A stretch of 64,000 nt of DNA, taken from NCBI RefSeq assembly GCF_001570805.1, contig NZ_BCSJ01000015.1, positions 496,001 through 560,000 on the forward strand, in the 5' to 3' direction. The position numbers were made by a program, and so were the translations under genes. This document shows positions 1-10,838 of the stretch, one piece after another. The stretch comes from Brevibacterium epidermidis NBRC 14811. Its GTDB lineage: Bacteria; Actinomycetota; Actinomycetes; Actinomycetales; Brevibacteriaceae. How positions within the stretch are numbered: the first letter of the stretch is position 1; each line of letters starts with the position of its first letter. The notes under the pieces were generated by a model, which worked only from the letters and a program-made list of their open reading frames with translations, ran no database searches and was not told the origin of the DNA.

Positions 1-179
1 CCGTCACCGAGGCGAAACCCTACTTCCTCCTCGCCGACTCCGGATTCTCCGTACGCCCGTCTCGAGCCGGTGACGCCTACGACCGGGCTCAGGCCGACAG
101 CTGCGGCGCACCGAGCCCCGGACAGGGCGCCGCCGGTGCAACGAACCTCGGCATGCCGACCATCCGCCCCCGCGGCTGA
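1..179 (+). CDS. miaB: MiaB, C-terminal fragment (tRNA ms2i6A37 methylthiotransferase)
   Basis: The reading frame is open from the window edge (first full codon at position 3) to TGA at 177-179. The visible 58 residues read VTEAKPYFLLADSG, then a SRAGDAYDRAQ segment and a Gly/Pro-rich tail. This is the pattern of the last strand of the MiaB TRAM domain (ADSG, then TRAGDAW in relatives). MiaB is the radical-SAM enzyme that adds the methylthio group to i6A37 of tRNA. The radical-SAM core lies outside the window. miaA, which makes the i6A substrate, follows two genes later, as in many actinobacteria, and this supports the call. The next gene starts 1 nt after the stop, so they are probably co-transcribed. 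Confidence 0.75.
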   Translation, partial: VTEAKPYFLLADSGFSVRPSRAGDAYDRAQADSCGAPSPGQGAAGATNLGMPTIRPRG

Positions 180-180
180 G

Positions 181-846
181 ATGGGCGCCTTCGCCATCAT
201 CCCGGCAGCCCCCGTGCTGCTCGAGAACATCGACCGCAGCGAGACGGCGCGAATGGCCGAACTGCGGACTGCCGCCCGCGATACCGTGAGTACGCAGACC
301 GATTGGGCCCTGCCCATTGAGACCCTGCCACCCGTGGCCGGGCTCGGCGGCTGGGGAATCGATCGCGGCGTCGATACTCGCACCGGTCGGCTGCTGTCCG
401 GGACCGACTGGGTCGACACCGTTGATACCCTGACGATGGATGAACGCAGACTCGCCGAGGCGGCCGACCCCGCCGTCATCGTCGCGATCCTTCACGCTCA
501 CGCCGCCGGCGTCGACATCGGCCCGCTCGGATCGAGCGAGCACCTTCTGCTCCCCATCGACCTGTCCGGAGCTGCAACAGAGGACGCACCCCTGGCCCCG
601 ATCGACGGCGCTCCGGAATTCGATCATGCCGTCATCGAGACACTCACCTCCGGGACGTCGATCGACACCGAAAGACTGCTCGACCTCTGCGACCAAGCCG
701 AGACCATGGCTGCCAACCTCAGTGTGCTGGCTGCTGGTATCCGCCACGCCGTCGACCAGGGTGCACGTTTCTCGTCTCTGGAACCGATCGTCGACGAACG
801 TGTCCACGAAGTGCGGACGTTCTGCGGCACCGGACTCTGGGAGTGA
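181..846 (+). CDS. Conserved hypothetical, class III extradiol dioxygenase-like, between miaB and miaA
   Basis: A protein of 221 residues. I chose ATG 181 because the first 37 codons of the longer open frame (from 70) overlap miaB and are compositionally different, and because MGAFAIIPAAPVLLENID resembles the usual N-terminus of this family. Actinobacterial genomes often carry an alanine-rich protein of the extradiol-dioxygenase (LigB/MEMO-like) fold between miaB and miaA. Seen features are an Ala/Asp-rich sequence, a GLGGWG turn near residue 52 and a conserved-looking C-terminus ending CGTGLWE. I see no obvious metal-binding His pair, so catalysis is not supported. It abuts miaB (1-nt gap) and sits 6 nt before miaA, so it belongs to a tRNA-modification operon. 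Its function is unknown. Confidence 0.7.
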   Translation: MGAFAIIPAAPVLLENIDRSETARMAELRTAARDTVSTQTDWALPIETLPPVAGLGGWGIDRGVDTRTGRLLSGTDWVDTVDTLTMDERRLAEAADPAVIVAILHAHAAGVDIGPLGSSEHLLLPIDLSGAATEDAPLAPIDGAPEFDHAVIETLTSGTSIDTERLLDLCDQAETMAANLSVLAAGIRHAVDQGARFSSLEPIVDERVHEVRTFCGTGLWE

Positions 847-852
847 TCGCCG

Positions 853-1773
853 ATGGCTGAGGATACTTCGCCGATCATCACCGTCGTCGGAGCCACCGCC
901 ACCGGGAAATCGGATCTGGCGCTGGATCTGGCCGACCGCCTCGGCGGGGAGATCATCAACACGGATTCGATGCAGTTCTACCGAGGGATGGACATCGGCA
1001 CGGCGAAGCTGCCGATCGATGAGCGTCGGGGGATTCCGCATCACCTCATCGATATCCTCGACGTCAACGAAGAGGCGAACGTGCAGGACTTTCAGGCACG
1101 TGCCCGGGCAGCGATTGCGGACATCCGGGGGCGCGGTCTGCGGCCGATCCTCGTCGGCGGGTCCGGGCTCTACGTTCGTGCCGCGGTCGATCATATGGAG
1201 TTTCCCGGCACCGACCCCGAGGCGCGGGCTCGCCTCGAGGCCGAGGTCGCAACAGACCGGTGGATGCTGCATCAGAAGCTGCGCGAACTCGACCCGAAAG
1301 CGGCCGAGAAGATCACCGTCAACGACCAACGACGTATCGCACGAGCGCTCGAAGTCATCGAACTTACGGGGCGTCCCTTCAGCGCCCAACTGCCGGACTA
1401 CCAGGAGATCGAACCGACCATCCACCTGGGCTTGAGCATGGACCGGGCCATTCTGCACGAGCGCATCGCCACCCGCGTCGACCTCATGTGGGAGCACGGA
1501 TGGGTCGACGAAGTGACGCGTCTGCTCGGCGTTGGGCTGGCCGAAGGCAAGACAGCATCACGTGCCATCGGATACGCACAGATCCAACGCCATCTGGACG
1601 GAGAGCTCACCGCCGCCGAGGCGAAGGAAGAGACGACGATCCGCACCCGGCAGTTCGCACGCCGACAGGACACCTGGTTCCGCCGCGACCCGCGCATCCG
1701 CTGGATCGACGGCAGCGCCGCCGACGCCGAACAGAATCTGGCGACTGCACTCGACGTCCTGAACGGGCACTGA
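853..1773 (+). CDS. miaA: tRNA dimethylallyltransferase MiaA
   Basis: A protein of 306 residues, the usual length. MiaA transfers a dimethylallyl group from DMAPP to N6 of A37 in tRNAs reading UNN codons, the step before MiaB methylthiolation. The P-loop GATATGKS is at residues 13-20. It is followed by the substrate-binding DSMQFYRGMDIGTAK segment and the GGSGLYVRA segment around residue 100. Near the C-terminus is the conserved RTRQFARRQDTWFRRD region, which contacts tRNA. ATG 853 follows the upstream stop by 6 nt, and dapF starts 35 nt after miaA ends. All expected motifs are present and nothing is truncated. Confidence 0.96.
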   Translation: MAEDTSPIITVVGATATGKSDLALDLADRLGGEIINTDSMQFYRGMDIGTAKLPIDERRGIPHHLIDILDVNEEANVQDFQARARAAIADIRGRGLRPILVGGSGLYVRAAVDHMEFPGTDPEARARLEAEVATDRWMLHQKLRELDPKAAEKITVNDQRRIARALEVIELTGRPFSAQLPDYQEIEPTIHLGLSMDRAILHERIATRVDLMWEHGWVDEVTRLLGVGLAEGKTASRAIGYAQIQRHLDGELTAAEAKEETTIRTRQFARRQDTWFRRDPRIRWIDGSAADAEQNLATALDVLNGH

Positions 1774-1796
1774 AGACCCGACTGGACGCTCACAGA

Positions 1797-1802
1797 TAAG
1801 AT
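1797..1802 (+). promoter_or_regulatory. Candidate -10 box for leaderless dapF transcript
   Basis: TAAGAT matches the actinobacterial TANNNT -10 box and ends 6 nt before the dapF ATG at 1809. Transcription would therefore start at or very near the A of the start codon. No recognisable -35 hexamer is present. No Shine-Dalgarno run precedes the ATG, which fits a leaderless message. Confidence 0.5.
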
Positions 1803-1808
1803 GGAGCC

Positions 1809-2798
1809 ATGAGCACTCCGGATACCCCGTTCGCCGCCTGGACCGATGTCAGCTTCGTCAAGGGGCACGGCACCCAGAACGACTTCGTTCTGCTCTCCGA
1901 CGACGACAGCACACTGGAGATGCATCCCGAAACCGTCGCCACCCTGGCCGATCGACGGGCCGGACTCGGCGCCGACGGCATCATCCGCATCGTCCGCTCC
2001 GCCGCCAGCGGCATCCCGGGAGCCGCCGAACAGGCCGAAGCCGGTGCCGAATGGTTCATGGACTACTACAACAACGACGGCAGCCTCTCCGAGATGTGCG
2101 GCAACGGCGTTCGCGTCTTCGCCCACGCACTCCTGACCAGCGGTCGCGTCCCCGCCGATGCCCGCGAGATCCTCGTCGGCACCCGTGACGGCATCAAAGC
2201 CGTGCGCACCACCCTCAATCCCGCCCTCGGCGTCCAAACCGGAGACGACGTCGTCGACACCGGTACAGCCGGACCCGGATCCGCCAGCGACGCCTGGTAC
2301 ACCATCGACATGGGCGAATGGTCACTCGACCCCGCGAGCAGCGTACTCGTGACCACCGGCGGCATCGACGTCGCCCGTCCCGGACTGCGCGTATCCACCG
2401 GCAACCCGCACACCGTCGTCGCCCTGGCCGAGAACGCCGAACTCGCCGCAGCCGAACTGCGCGATGCACCCGTCCTCGACCCCGTCCCGGCGCAGGGATC
2501 CAATGTGGAATACATCGTCATGGAACCCGCTCGGTCCGATGTGGCCGGGGGAGAAGGCGCCCTGCGCATGCGCGTGTTCGAACGCGGTGTCGGTGAGACC
2601 CGCTCCTGCGGAACCGGAGCCTGCGCGGCAGCGATCGCAGCCCACCACTGGGCCGGTGAGAAGTCGCCTCTGCAGTGGAGAGTCGACGTGCCCGGCGGTC
2701 AGCTGCGCATTGAGATCGAACCGAACGCCGAGGGCACGAGCGGACGCGTCAGCCTCGCCGGCCCCGCGGTCCTCGTCGCCAGCGGCACGATCGGCTGA
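1809..2798 (+). CDS. dapF: Diaminopimelate epimerase
   Basis: A protein of 329 residues. DapF interconverts LL- and meso-diaminopimelate in the lysine and peptidoglycan pathway, without a cofactor. The two catalytic cysteines are visible: Cys97 in SEMCGNGVRVFAH and Cys267 in RSCGTGACAAA. The N-terminal KGHGTQNDF and the central STGNPHTVV match the family. At 329 residues it is longer than the usual 275-300, with an extra segment around residues 135-165 (GVQTGDDVVDTG region). The ATG lies directly behind a TANNNT box, so this gene may have its own leaderless promoter as well as readthrough from miaA. Its end is convergent with the next gene, 2 nt away. Confidence 0.96.
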   Translation: MSTPDTPFAAWTDVSFVKGHGTQNDFVLLSDDDSTLEMHPETVATLADRRAGLGADGIIRIVRSAASGIPGAAEQAEAGAEWFMDYYNNDGSLSEMCGNGVRVFAHALLTSGRVPADAREILVGTRDGIKAVRTTLNPALGVQTGDDVVDTGTAGPGSASDAWYTIDMGEWSLDPASSVLVTTGGIDVARPGLRVSTGNPHTVVALAENAELAAAELRDAPVLDPVPAQGSNVEYIVMEPARSDVAGGEGALRMRVFERGVGETRSCGTGACAAAIAAHHWAGEKSPLQWRVDVPGGQLRIEIEPNAEGTSGRVSLAGPAVLVASGTIG

Positions 2799-2800
2799 AC

Positions 2801-3415
2801 TCAGTCGCGCTCGACCGTGAGCACGCGGAAACCCTTCGACGATCCCGTGCGCACGACTTCGAACCCGTCACCAAGCATCCCGGCGATCCACTTCTGCAGA
2901 GAATCGGCGCCGAGGTTCTTCGATACGACGAGGTCGGCGCGGCCGCCCGGCGCCAGGCGCGGCAGCCAGGTCTCCAAGAGTTCGTGCAGCGCTTCCTTGC
3001 CGATGCGGATCGGCGGATTCGAACGGATCGCGGCGAACTGCAAGTCCTCGGGAACATCCGCGGCCGTGACGGTGTTGATCGTCTCGAGACCCAGCCTGCG
3101 CGCATTCGCCGCCGTGGTCTCCAGGGACCGGGAGTTCACGTCGAGTGCCCATACTCGCACAGCCACCTCGGCGTCCTGGGCATCCAAGGCCGTGTGCAGG
3201 GCGATCGGCCCCCATCCGCAGCCGAGGTCGAGGATATCGCCGGCCGGCGGCTGAGGCAGATGCCGCAGCAGCACAGCCGTGCCGAGGTCGAGACGAGTGG
3301 GCGAAAACGTGCCTGATACGGTTTCGACGGTGACGGCGCGGCCGGCCAACTCGAGGTTGAGCTCCCGCGACTTGGCCTCGCTGCTCGGTGATTCGGTGAA
3401 ATAGTGCTCTGCCAC
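2801..3415 (-). CDS. Class I SAM methyltransferase, RsmC-like
   Basis: A protein of 204 residues on the minus strand. It has the SAM-binding motif ILDLGCGWGPIALH (motif I, about residues 61-74), an acidic WALDVNSRSLE motif II, and IRSNPPIRIG as the catalytic NPP motif. This arrangement is typical of N2-guanine rRNA methyltransferases such as RsmC (16S G1207) or RlmG. The C-terminus (GGRADLVVSKNLGADSL and SKGFRVLTVER) also fits. Many actinobacteria carry this short, single-domain version. The exact rRNA target cannot be read from sequence alone. It lies tail-to-tail with dapF and head-to-head with hflX, so it is a separate transcription unit. Confidence 0.85.
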   Translation of the reverse strand: MAEHYFTESPSSEAKSRELNLELAGRAVTVETVSGTFSPTRLDLGTAVLLRHLPQPPAGDILDLGCGWGPIALHTALDAQDAEVAVRVWALDVNSRSLETTAANARRLGLETINTVTAADVPEDLQFAAIRSNPPIRIGKEALHELLETWLPRLAPGGRADLVVSKNLGADSLQKWIAGMLGDGFEVVRTGSSKGFRVLTVERD

Positions 3416-3500
3416 CGTTTCAGTCTAGACGGCTGTGGGAGAATTGATGGACACCACTGTCGGTGCGAATCGCCACCGACGGCACAGAACAAAGGAATGA

Positions 3501-4969
<1,469 letters not shown>

Positions 4970-4973
<4 letters not shown>

Positions 4974-6940
4974 AAGCGGTCGATAACCTCCTCGAATCCG
5001 CTGTCGGCGCCATCGGCGGATCGCCACGAGAAGGTCAGCAGGAGATGGCGCAGGCGGTCGCCTCGGCGCTGGACAAAGGAATCCACCTGCTCGTGCAGGC
5101 GGGAACCGGTACCGGTAAATCCCTTGCCTATCTTGTGCCGGCTGCCGAATACGTCACCCGCACCGGTGGGAAGGTCGTCGTGTCCACGGCGACCCTGGCC
5201 CTGCAGACGCAGATCATCCACCGTGACCTGCCGCGACTGTTCAAAGCCGTGAAGAAGGACCTTGATCCGCTGCCGCAGGCGGCGCTGCTCAAGGGGCGGC
5301 GGAACTATGTGTGCAAGCACAAGCTCTCCGGCGGGTACCCCGATGAAGGGGAGGGCATGCTCTTCGACCTCGGTGCCGACGCCGAGGCGGGACGCAAACC
5401 GGCCGAACGCTCGGGCCTGGGGGAGGAGATCCAACGGATCCGCACCTGGGAGAAGACCACCGACACCGGCGACCGCGACGACCTCTTGCCCGGCGTCAGC
5501 GATCGCGCCTGGTCACAGGTCTCCGTCAACGCCTTCGACTGCCTCGGTTCGAACTGCCCGCTGTTTACCGAATGCTTCGCCGAAATCGCACGGAACAAGG
5601 CCGCCGAAGCCGATATCGTCGTGACGAACCATGCCCTGCTGGCCATCGACGCCTTCGGGGAATCGAACGTTCTCCCTGAACACGATGTCATCATCATCGA
5701 CGAGGCCCACGAGCTCAAGGACCGGGTGACCAGTGCCCTGTCCGGGCAGATCAACACGAGCATGCTCTCGGCCGCGACGAGCTCCGTGCGCAAACACACG
5801 ACCGTCCAGGACGGAGTCGTCTCACTGCTGGACTCCGCAGCGGCGGCACTCGAACGCGCCCAGACCTCGGTGCCCGAGGGACTCATTCTGCACATGAGCG
5901 AGGCACTCGGACTGGCCCTGGCGCAGATCCGCGACTCCGCCCGCCAGATCATCAACGACATCGGCGGCAAAACCGAGGAAGCCGATGCCGGTCGCCAGAT
6001 GGCCAAAGCCCGCTGCCAGGAGATCTTCGAACTCGCCGAACGTTTCTGCGATCCTGGCAAGAACGACGTCATCTGGCTTTCCCGCTCGACTTTCAGAGAG
6101 AAGGAGACGACGAACCTCGTCGTCGCGCCCTTGAGCGTGGCAGGCACCATGCGCAACGGCATCTTCGAGGAATCCACCGTCGTGGCCACCTCGGCGACTC
6201 TGTCCCTGGGTGGAAACTTCGACGCGGTCGCAGCCTCCTTGGGACTCTTCGGACCCGACGCCCCGAAATGGGACAGCCTCGATGTCGGATCTCCATTCGA
6301 CTACGGAAAGCAGGGTATCCTCTACGTTGCCTCCCACCTGCCCAAACCCGGACGCAGCGGGCTGAGCGACGAGGCGCTGACCGAGCTCGAAGAACTCGTC
6401 GAGGCCTCGAACGGCGGTGCTCTGGGACTGTTCTCCTCCCGGGCGGGCGCGAATGCGGCGGCCGAACATCTGCGGAAGAAGTTCGATTTCCCGATCCTGC
6501 TCCAAGGCGATGACGGACTGCCCTCCCTCGTCTCCCAGTTCACTGCCGACGACCAGACCTGCCTGTTCGGGACCATGTCCCTGTGGCAGGGCGTCGACGT
6601 GCCGGGACGCACGAACCGCCTGGTCATCATCGACCGGCTGCCCTTCCCGCGCCCCGACGATCCGCTCATGCAGGCGCGGGCACGCGATGCCGACCAGCGG
6701 GGAGTCAACGGATTCATGGCTGTGTCGGCCACGCATGCCGCACTGCGATTGGCTCAGGGGGCCGGACGCCTCATCCGGTCGACCAAGGACAGGGGAGTGG
6801 TGGCCGTGCTCGACTCGAGGCTGCGCTCGGCCCGGTACGCCGGATTCCTCGTCAACTCGATGCCGAGGATGTGGCCCACGACGAACTCCGGCCTCGTCCG
6901 CAAGAGCCTCGCTCGGCTGGCCGAAACCGACGAGGGATGA
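4970..6940 (+). CDS. dinG: DinG/YoaA-type ATP-dependent DNA helicase (XPD-like)
   Basis: A protein of 656 residues starting at GTG 4970, which overlaps the hflX stop. It is a superfamily 2 helicase of the XPD/DinG group. Walker A GTGTGKS is at residues 45-51, the DEAH box is in IIIDEAHEL, and the motif VI region AQGAGRLIRS is near the C-terminus. Four cysteines likely hold a 4Fe-4S cluster: Cys115 in RRNYVCKH, and three in DCLGSNCPLFTEC. These enzymes unwind 5'-tailed DNA, R-loops and D-loops during replication stress. The lexA region follows, but the intervening hairpin suggests separate transcription. No SOS box is evident upstream. Confidence 0.9.
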
Positions 6941-6979
6941 CACAAAAGCCCGCGACCGAATCGGTCGCGGGCTTTTGTG
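6941..6979. terminator. Bidirectional terminator between the dinG-like gene and lexA
   Basis: A perfect 19-bp inverted repeat with one central unpaired base (6941-6959 and 6961-6979). The arms end in CACAAAA on one side and TTTTGTG on the other, so both strands give a GC-rich stem with a short U-run. This fits two convergent transcription units. Confidence 0.85.
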
Positions 6980-7006
6980 TTCCGGCAGCGGGGCGCCGGC
7001 GAAGGA

Positions 7007-7762
7007 TCAGAGGCGGCGGATGACGGCGACGACGAGGCCCATGATCTGAGCGTAGGTGCCGTCGATCGGTTCGTAGTTCTCATTCTGCGGCATCAGCCAC
7101 TGCTCACCGGCCTTGCGCTTAAGCGTCTTTACCGTGGCCTCGCCGTCGAGCAGGGCGGCGACGATCTGACCGTTGTCAGCGGTGTGCTGCTTGCGCACGA
7201 CCACCCAGTCGTCGTGGCAGATGGCGGCTTCGATCATCGAATCGCCGACGACCTTGAGCAGGAACATCTCACCGGAGCCGACGACCTGCGTCGGCAGGGA
7301 GAAGACATCGTCGACTTCCTGTTCGGCCAGGATCGGGCCACCGGCGGCGATGCGACCGACGACCGGCACCTGCACAGTGTTGTTGGCCAGCTCCTCGTAC
7401 TTCGCGCGCTCGGCCTCTTCCTCTTCGAACGGATTGACCACTTCGATGGCACGCGGGCGCTTCGGGTCACGGCGGACATAGCCGAGGCGTTCGAGCTGGG
7501 AGAGCTGATGGGCGACGCTGGAGAGAGAGGCCAGCCCGGCGGCCTTGCCGATCTCGCGCATGCTCGGCGGGTAGCCGTTGGTCACGACGGCGCGTTCGAT
7601 GGTTTCGAGCACGAGACGCTGACGGGGAGTGAGGCGGAAGTCGCCCTCACCGGATGACCCCTCAGGGATCTGGACGACGTCGTCATCGGTGCGAGCGGCA
7701 GCGATCTCGCTGGCAACATCTTCGTTGCGAGGCCTGCCTCTGCCTCGTTTGTTCTGAACCAT
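7007..7762 (-). CDS. lexA: LexA repressor, SOS response
   Basis: A protein of 251 residues. LexA represses DNA-damage genes and cleaves itself when RecA is activated. The N-terminal winged helix covers residues about 44-110 ([27 protein letters not shown] and [16 protein letters not shown]). The self-cleavage bond is Ala140-Gly141 in GRIAAGGP, with catalytic Ser175 (GDSMIEA) and Lys212 (ATVKTLK). It carries a 40-residue basic and acidic N-terminal extension, which is common in actinobacteria. ATG 7762 has AAGGGG upstream. The gene faces a LysM protein across a 234-bp spacer with two LexA-box-like dyads, so autoregulation is likely. Confidence 0.97.
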   Translation of the reverse strand: MVQNKRGRGRPRNEDVASEIAAARTDDDVVQIPEGSSGEGDFRLTPRQRLVLETIERAVVTNGYPPSMREIGKAAGLASLSSVAHQLSQLERLGYVRRDPKRPRAIEVVNPFEEEEAERAKYEELANNTVQVPVVGRIAAGGPILAEQEVDDVFSLPTQVVGSGEMFLLKVVGDSMIEAAICHDDWVVVRKQHTADNGQIVAALLDGEATVKTLKRKAGEQWLMPQNENYEPIDGTYAQIMGLVVAVIRRL

Positions 7763-7910
7763 TGCTCGTTCCCCTTCGTTCTATTCCCTGCCGCTGAACG
7801 CCGTGATCTCCGCTTCGGAAATTCTCGTGTCAGTGCCGACTGAGATGGTTCTGACAGATCAATCAACAACGCTGGTTCCCTCTCATTGTCGCATAGATGT
7901 TCGAGTTGGA

Positions 7911-7955
7911 CTGGACATTTGTTCGATTGGCATGTTGAATAGAACAGACGTTCTA
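7911..7955. promoter_or_regulatory. Two LexA (SOS) box-like dyads
   Basis: The actinobacterial LexA box is close to TCGAAC-N4-GTTCGA. At 7940-7955, TAGAAC-AGAC-GTTCTA is a perfect dyad with two symmetric changes from consensus. At 7911-7926, CTGGACATTTGTTCGA keeps a perfect right half and a weaker left half. Both lie between lexA and the divergent LysM gene, where autoregulatory LexA sites normally occur. Confidence 0.7.
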
Positions 7956-7996
7956 CCGATTACTGGTGGAATCGTACGAATGAAAGAGGTAATGCG

Positions 7997-8335
7997 ATGT
8001 CTGCACAGAACACCGAGCTGCACCTGACCCCTCGTGGACGCCAGGCTGTGCGCCTTCTCCGGACCCTGCTCGTCGCTCTCGTCGTCATCGGCGGGGCGGT
8101 CCTCCTCGCCACCCAGTCGTTCTCGGCCGCTGCTGTCGCCGAATCGGAGACGGAGAGCATCGGCATCGACGCCGAGTCAGTCGTCGTTGGTGAGGGCGAA
8201 TCGCTGTGGACCGTGGCTTCGAACCTCGGCATCGACCGCGACACCCGCGATGTCGTTGCCGATATCGTCGAGATCAACCACCTGGACACCCCGACGGTTC
8301 ACCCCGGACAGACCCTCGACGTCCCCGTTCGCTGA
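7997..8335 (+). CDS. LysM-domain membrane protein opposite lexA, likely SOS cell-division inhibitor
   Basis: A protein of 112 residues. A short cytoplasmic N-terminus with HLTPRGRQAVRLLR is followed by one transmembrane helix (residues about 21-43). The C-terminal LysM domain is at about 60-112: VVVGEGESLWTVAS, then HPGQTLDVPV. LysM binds peptidoglycan, so the domain should face outside. In mycobacteria (Rv2719c/ChiZ), corynebacteria (DivS) and Bacillus (YneA), a small SOS-induced division inhibitor sits beside lexA. Position, topology and the shared LexA-box-like sites make the same role likely here. ATG 7997 has AAAGAGG upstream. No hydrolase domain is visible. Confidence 0.8.
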   Translation: MSAQNTELHLTPRGRQAVRLLRTLLVALVVIGGAVLLATQSFSAAAVAESETESIGIDAESVVVGEGESLWTVASNLGIDRDTRDVVADIVEINHLDTPTVHPGQTLDVPVR

Positions 8336-8460
8336 GGTCGAACCCTGCTCGACCGGGATGGCGCCGGCCCGACCGGCAGCGCGCTGACCCGTCCGATCGG
8401 GTGAGCCGACCGGCCGATCTCGATGCCCGACCCGCCGCCCGGGCGGCGGGGGCCTCTCGG

Positions 8461-8466
8461 TAGAAT
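8461..8466 (+). promoter_or_regulatory. Candidate -10 box for leaderless hisC transcript
   Basis: TAGAAT lies 7 nt before the GTG at 8474. It would start the histidine operon at or next to that codon. This supports GTG 8474 over ATG 8465, which overlaps the -10 box, and over the upstream ATG at 8423. Confidence 0.5.
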
Positions 8467-8473
8467 GATTGCC

Positions 8474-9646
8474 GTGGGAAACATCGACTCTCTGCCAGTG
8501 CGTTCAGACCTCGTCGGCCTCAAGCCATACGGGGCTCCGCACCTCAATGTGCCGGTCCAGCTCAACGTCAACGAGAACGCCTATCCGCTTCCGGGCGTCG
8601 TCGTCGATAGCATGCGCGCCGCCGTCGATGATCACTTCGCAGGACTCAACCGATACCCCGACCGCGAGTTCACCGCACTGCGCGAACACCTCGTCACCTA
8701 CCTGAATGGTGTGAACGAACGCGCCGGAGACTCCGTCGACCTCGATCCCTCCATGATCTGGGCCGCGAATGGTTCGAACGAAGTGCTCAGCCATATCGTC
8801 CAGGCGTTCGGTGGGCCGGGCCGCACCGTACTCGGGTTCACCCCTTCCTATTCGATGCATCCGCTCATCACCACGGGCACCGGCGCCGAATGGCAGCATG
8901 TCGAACGTAAAGACGACTTCACTCTCGATGCCGAGACGGTCGCCGCCGAGGTGGCTCGTGCGAATCCGGACATCGTCTTCCTGTGCACCCCGAACAATCC
9001 GACCGGCACCTCGATCGGCCTCGACGTCATCGACGCCGCCTATGACAACTGCGCAGGGATAGTCATCGTCGACGAGGCGTATGCGGAATTCTCCCGCCCC
9101 GCCAAGTCCTCGGCGATGACTCTGCTTGAGGGCCGGCCCCGTCTCGTCGTCTCACGCACCATGAGCAAGGCCTTCGCCTGTGCCGGCCTGCGCTTGGGCT
9201 ACGCGATGGCCGCACCCGAGCTCATCGACGTCCTCCGCCTCGTCCGCCTGCCCTACCACCTGTCCGAGATCACTCAGGTGCTGGCCTGCACGGCACTCGA
9301 ACACGCGGAGCTGCTGCTGGCCAACGTCGACCGACTCATCGACTCGCGCAACCGGATGGCGAGCCACCTCGCCGAGGCGGGCTTCACCGTCCACGACAGC
9401 GATTCGAACTTCGTCCTCTTCGGGAACATCTCCTCACCGGCCGTTCTGTGGCAGAAGCTGCTCGACCGCGGAGTCCTCATCCGCGATATCGGCATCACCG
9501 GTCACGCCCGTGTCAACGCCGGCACCGAGGGGGAGACCGAAGCATTCCTCAACGCCATCGACGAGATCCTCGCCGAATCCCCGGACATCCTCGCGGACCG
9601 TCCGCAGACCCCTTCATCAGCCGCCCCGACGAAAGGCACTCCATGA
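8474..9646 (+). CDS. hisC: Histidinol-phosphate aminotransferase
   Basis: A protein of 390 residues. HisC is a PLP enzyme that converts imidazole-acetol phosphate to histidinol phosphate. The fold-type I motifs are visible: [11 protein letters not shown] and [16 protein letters not shown] near the start, [14 protein letters not shown] centrally, IVDEAYAEF with the PLP-contacting Asp, and [18 protein letters not shown] with the Schiff-base lysine. Start GTG 8474 was chosen from the -10 spacing. It opens an operon in which every junction up to hisH overlaps: hisC ends ATGA with hisB. hisD, which often precedes hisC in actinobacteria, is not present in this window. Confidence 0.95.
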   Translation: MGNIDSLPVRSDLVGLKPYGAPHLNVPVQLNVNENAYPLPGVVVDSMRAAVDDHFAGLNRYPDREFTALREHLVTYLNGVNERAGDSVDLDPSMIWAANGSNEVLSHIVQAFGGPGRTVLGFTPSYSMHPLITTGTGAEWQHVERKDDFTLDAETVAAEVARANPDIVFLCTPNNPTGTSIGLDVIDAAYDNCAGIVIVDEAYAEFSRPAKSSAMTLLEGRPRLVVSRTMSKAFACAGLRLGYAMAAPELIDVLRLVRLPYHLSEITQVLACTALEHAELLLANVDRLIDSRNRMASHLAEAGFTVHDSDSNFVLFGNISSPAVLWQKLLDRGVLIRDIGITGHARVNAGTEGETEAFLNAIDEILAESPDILADRPQTPSSAAPTKGTP

Positions 9647-10239
9647 GGCAGGCCCAGAACTCGCGCACCACATCCGAGTCCACGGTGTCCGTGTCCGTCA
9701 ACCTTGACGGCACCGGCACTTCGAACATCTCGACGAGCGTGCCGTTCTTCGACCATATGCTCACCGCCCTGTCGAAGCACTCGATGATCGACCTCGACAT
9801 CACCGCCACCGGCGACACCCACATCGACGTCCACCACACCGTCGAAGACACCTCGATCGTGCTCGGCCAGACCCTGCGCGAAGCGCTCGGCGACAAGGTC
9901 GGCATCCGGCGCTACGGCTTTGCCGCCGTGCCGCTGGATGAAGCACTGGCCCAGTGCGTCGTCGACGTCTCCGGCCGTCCCTACTTCGTCCACGAAGGCG
10001 AACCCGAAGGCCAGCAGTACCACCTCATCGGCGGCCACTTCACCGGGTCGATGACCTCCCACTCGTTGGAATCCATCGCCTTCAACGGCGGACTGACCGT
10101 CCATCTCGATCTGGTCCGCGGCCGCGACCCGCACCACATCGTCGAAGCCGAGTTCAAGGCCTTCGCCCGCGCACTGCGCGAAGCAGTCGAGACCGACCCG
10201 CGAAGCAACTCCGTTCCCAGCACCAAGGGAGTCCTGTGA
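9643..10239 (+). CDS. hisB: Imidazoleglycerol-phosphate dehydratase
   Basis: A protein of 198 residues, the monofunctional length. HisB dehydrates imidazoleglycerol phosphate in histidine synthesis using manganese. Metal-site motifs are clear: [31 protein letters not shown] and the C-terminal [23 protein letters not shown] 9643 overlaps the hisC stop by 4 nt and has GAAAGG upstream. The longer open frame from 9448 is overlap with hisC and was rejected. Confidence 0.97.
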   Translation: MRQAQNSRTTSESTVSVSVNLDGTGTSNISTSVPFFDHMLTALSKHSMIDLDITATGDTHIDVHHTVEDTSIVLGQTLREALGDKVGIRRYGFAAVPLDEALAQCVVDVSGRPYFVHEGEPEGQQYHLIGGHFTGSMTSHSLESIAFNGGLTVHLDLVRGRDPHHIVEAEFKAFARALREAVETDPRSNSVPSTKGVL

Positions 10240-10838
10240 GCACGACCGTCATCGTGACCCCGTTCGGGGTCGCCCAGCAGCTGGCCGCCGCCTGCGTGCT
10301 GTCGAACATCTCCGGCACCATCGTGCCGATCGGCGAATTCAGTGGAATCGTCCTTGCCGACACGGATGTCAAAGCCGGCAACGAGGCGGCCGCAGCGATC
10401 TCGAAGCTCGCGGGCAAACATGAGGTCCTCCTCCTCGTGCGCAGCGAAGAGCAGATCGATGCCGGCCACTTCCGTCACGGTGCCCGCGAATCCGATGTGC
10501 CGGCCGGTCTGGCGCTGAAGAACCTGCCGGATGTGCTCGAAGGACTGCTACTCGAAACCGTTTCCGCAGACGATGTCGAAGGCAGTATCAGAACCGACTC
10601 GATGACGAAGCTGCAGGCCAGCGCCGCCACGATGAGCCCGGGCCGGGCAGCCATGGCGCGCACGGCACTGCTGTGGATCATCGCCGCCGTCCTCGGCGGA
10701 CTCGTGATGGCCTTCGGCATTGCTCTGGCCCTGGGCGGGAACACCATCGCCTGGGTCGTCGCCGCACTCGGTGCCATCGTCCTCGGGTTCTCCCTGTGGA
10801 GGATCTGGTCGGTGCTGAGCAAGGGGGCGAAGCGATGA
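10236..10838 (+). CDS. Hypothetical two-helix membrane protein inside the his operon
   Basis: A protein of 200 residues starting at GTG 10236, which overlaps the hisB stop (GTGA). Residues 1-140 look soluble, with alternating hydrophobic strands ([32 protein letters not shown]). The C-terminus has two transmembrane helices, about residues 143-165 and 170-190, and a basic end SKGAKR. The stop overlaps hisH (ATGA). I do not recognise a family. Position and tight coupling suggest a role linked to histidine synthesis or its control, but this is inference only. Confidence 0.8.
   Translation: MSTTVIVTPFGVAQQLAAACVLSNISGTIVPIGEFSGIVLADTDVKAGNEAAAAISKLAGKHEVLLLVRSEEQIDAGHFRHGARESDVPAGLALKNLPDVLEGLLLETVSADDVEGSIRTDSMTKLQASAATMSPGRAAMARTALLWIIAAVLGGLVMAFGIALALGGNTIAWVVAALGAIVLGFSLWRIWSVLSKGAKR

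Noticed and set aside
5822..6943. A 373-codon minus-strand frame.
   Set aside because: Antisense to the DinG-like helicase; no motif or ribosome-binding site.
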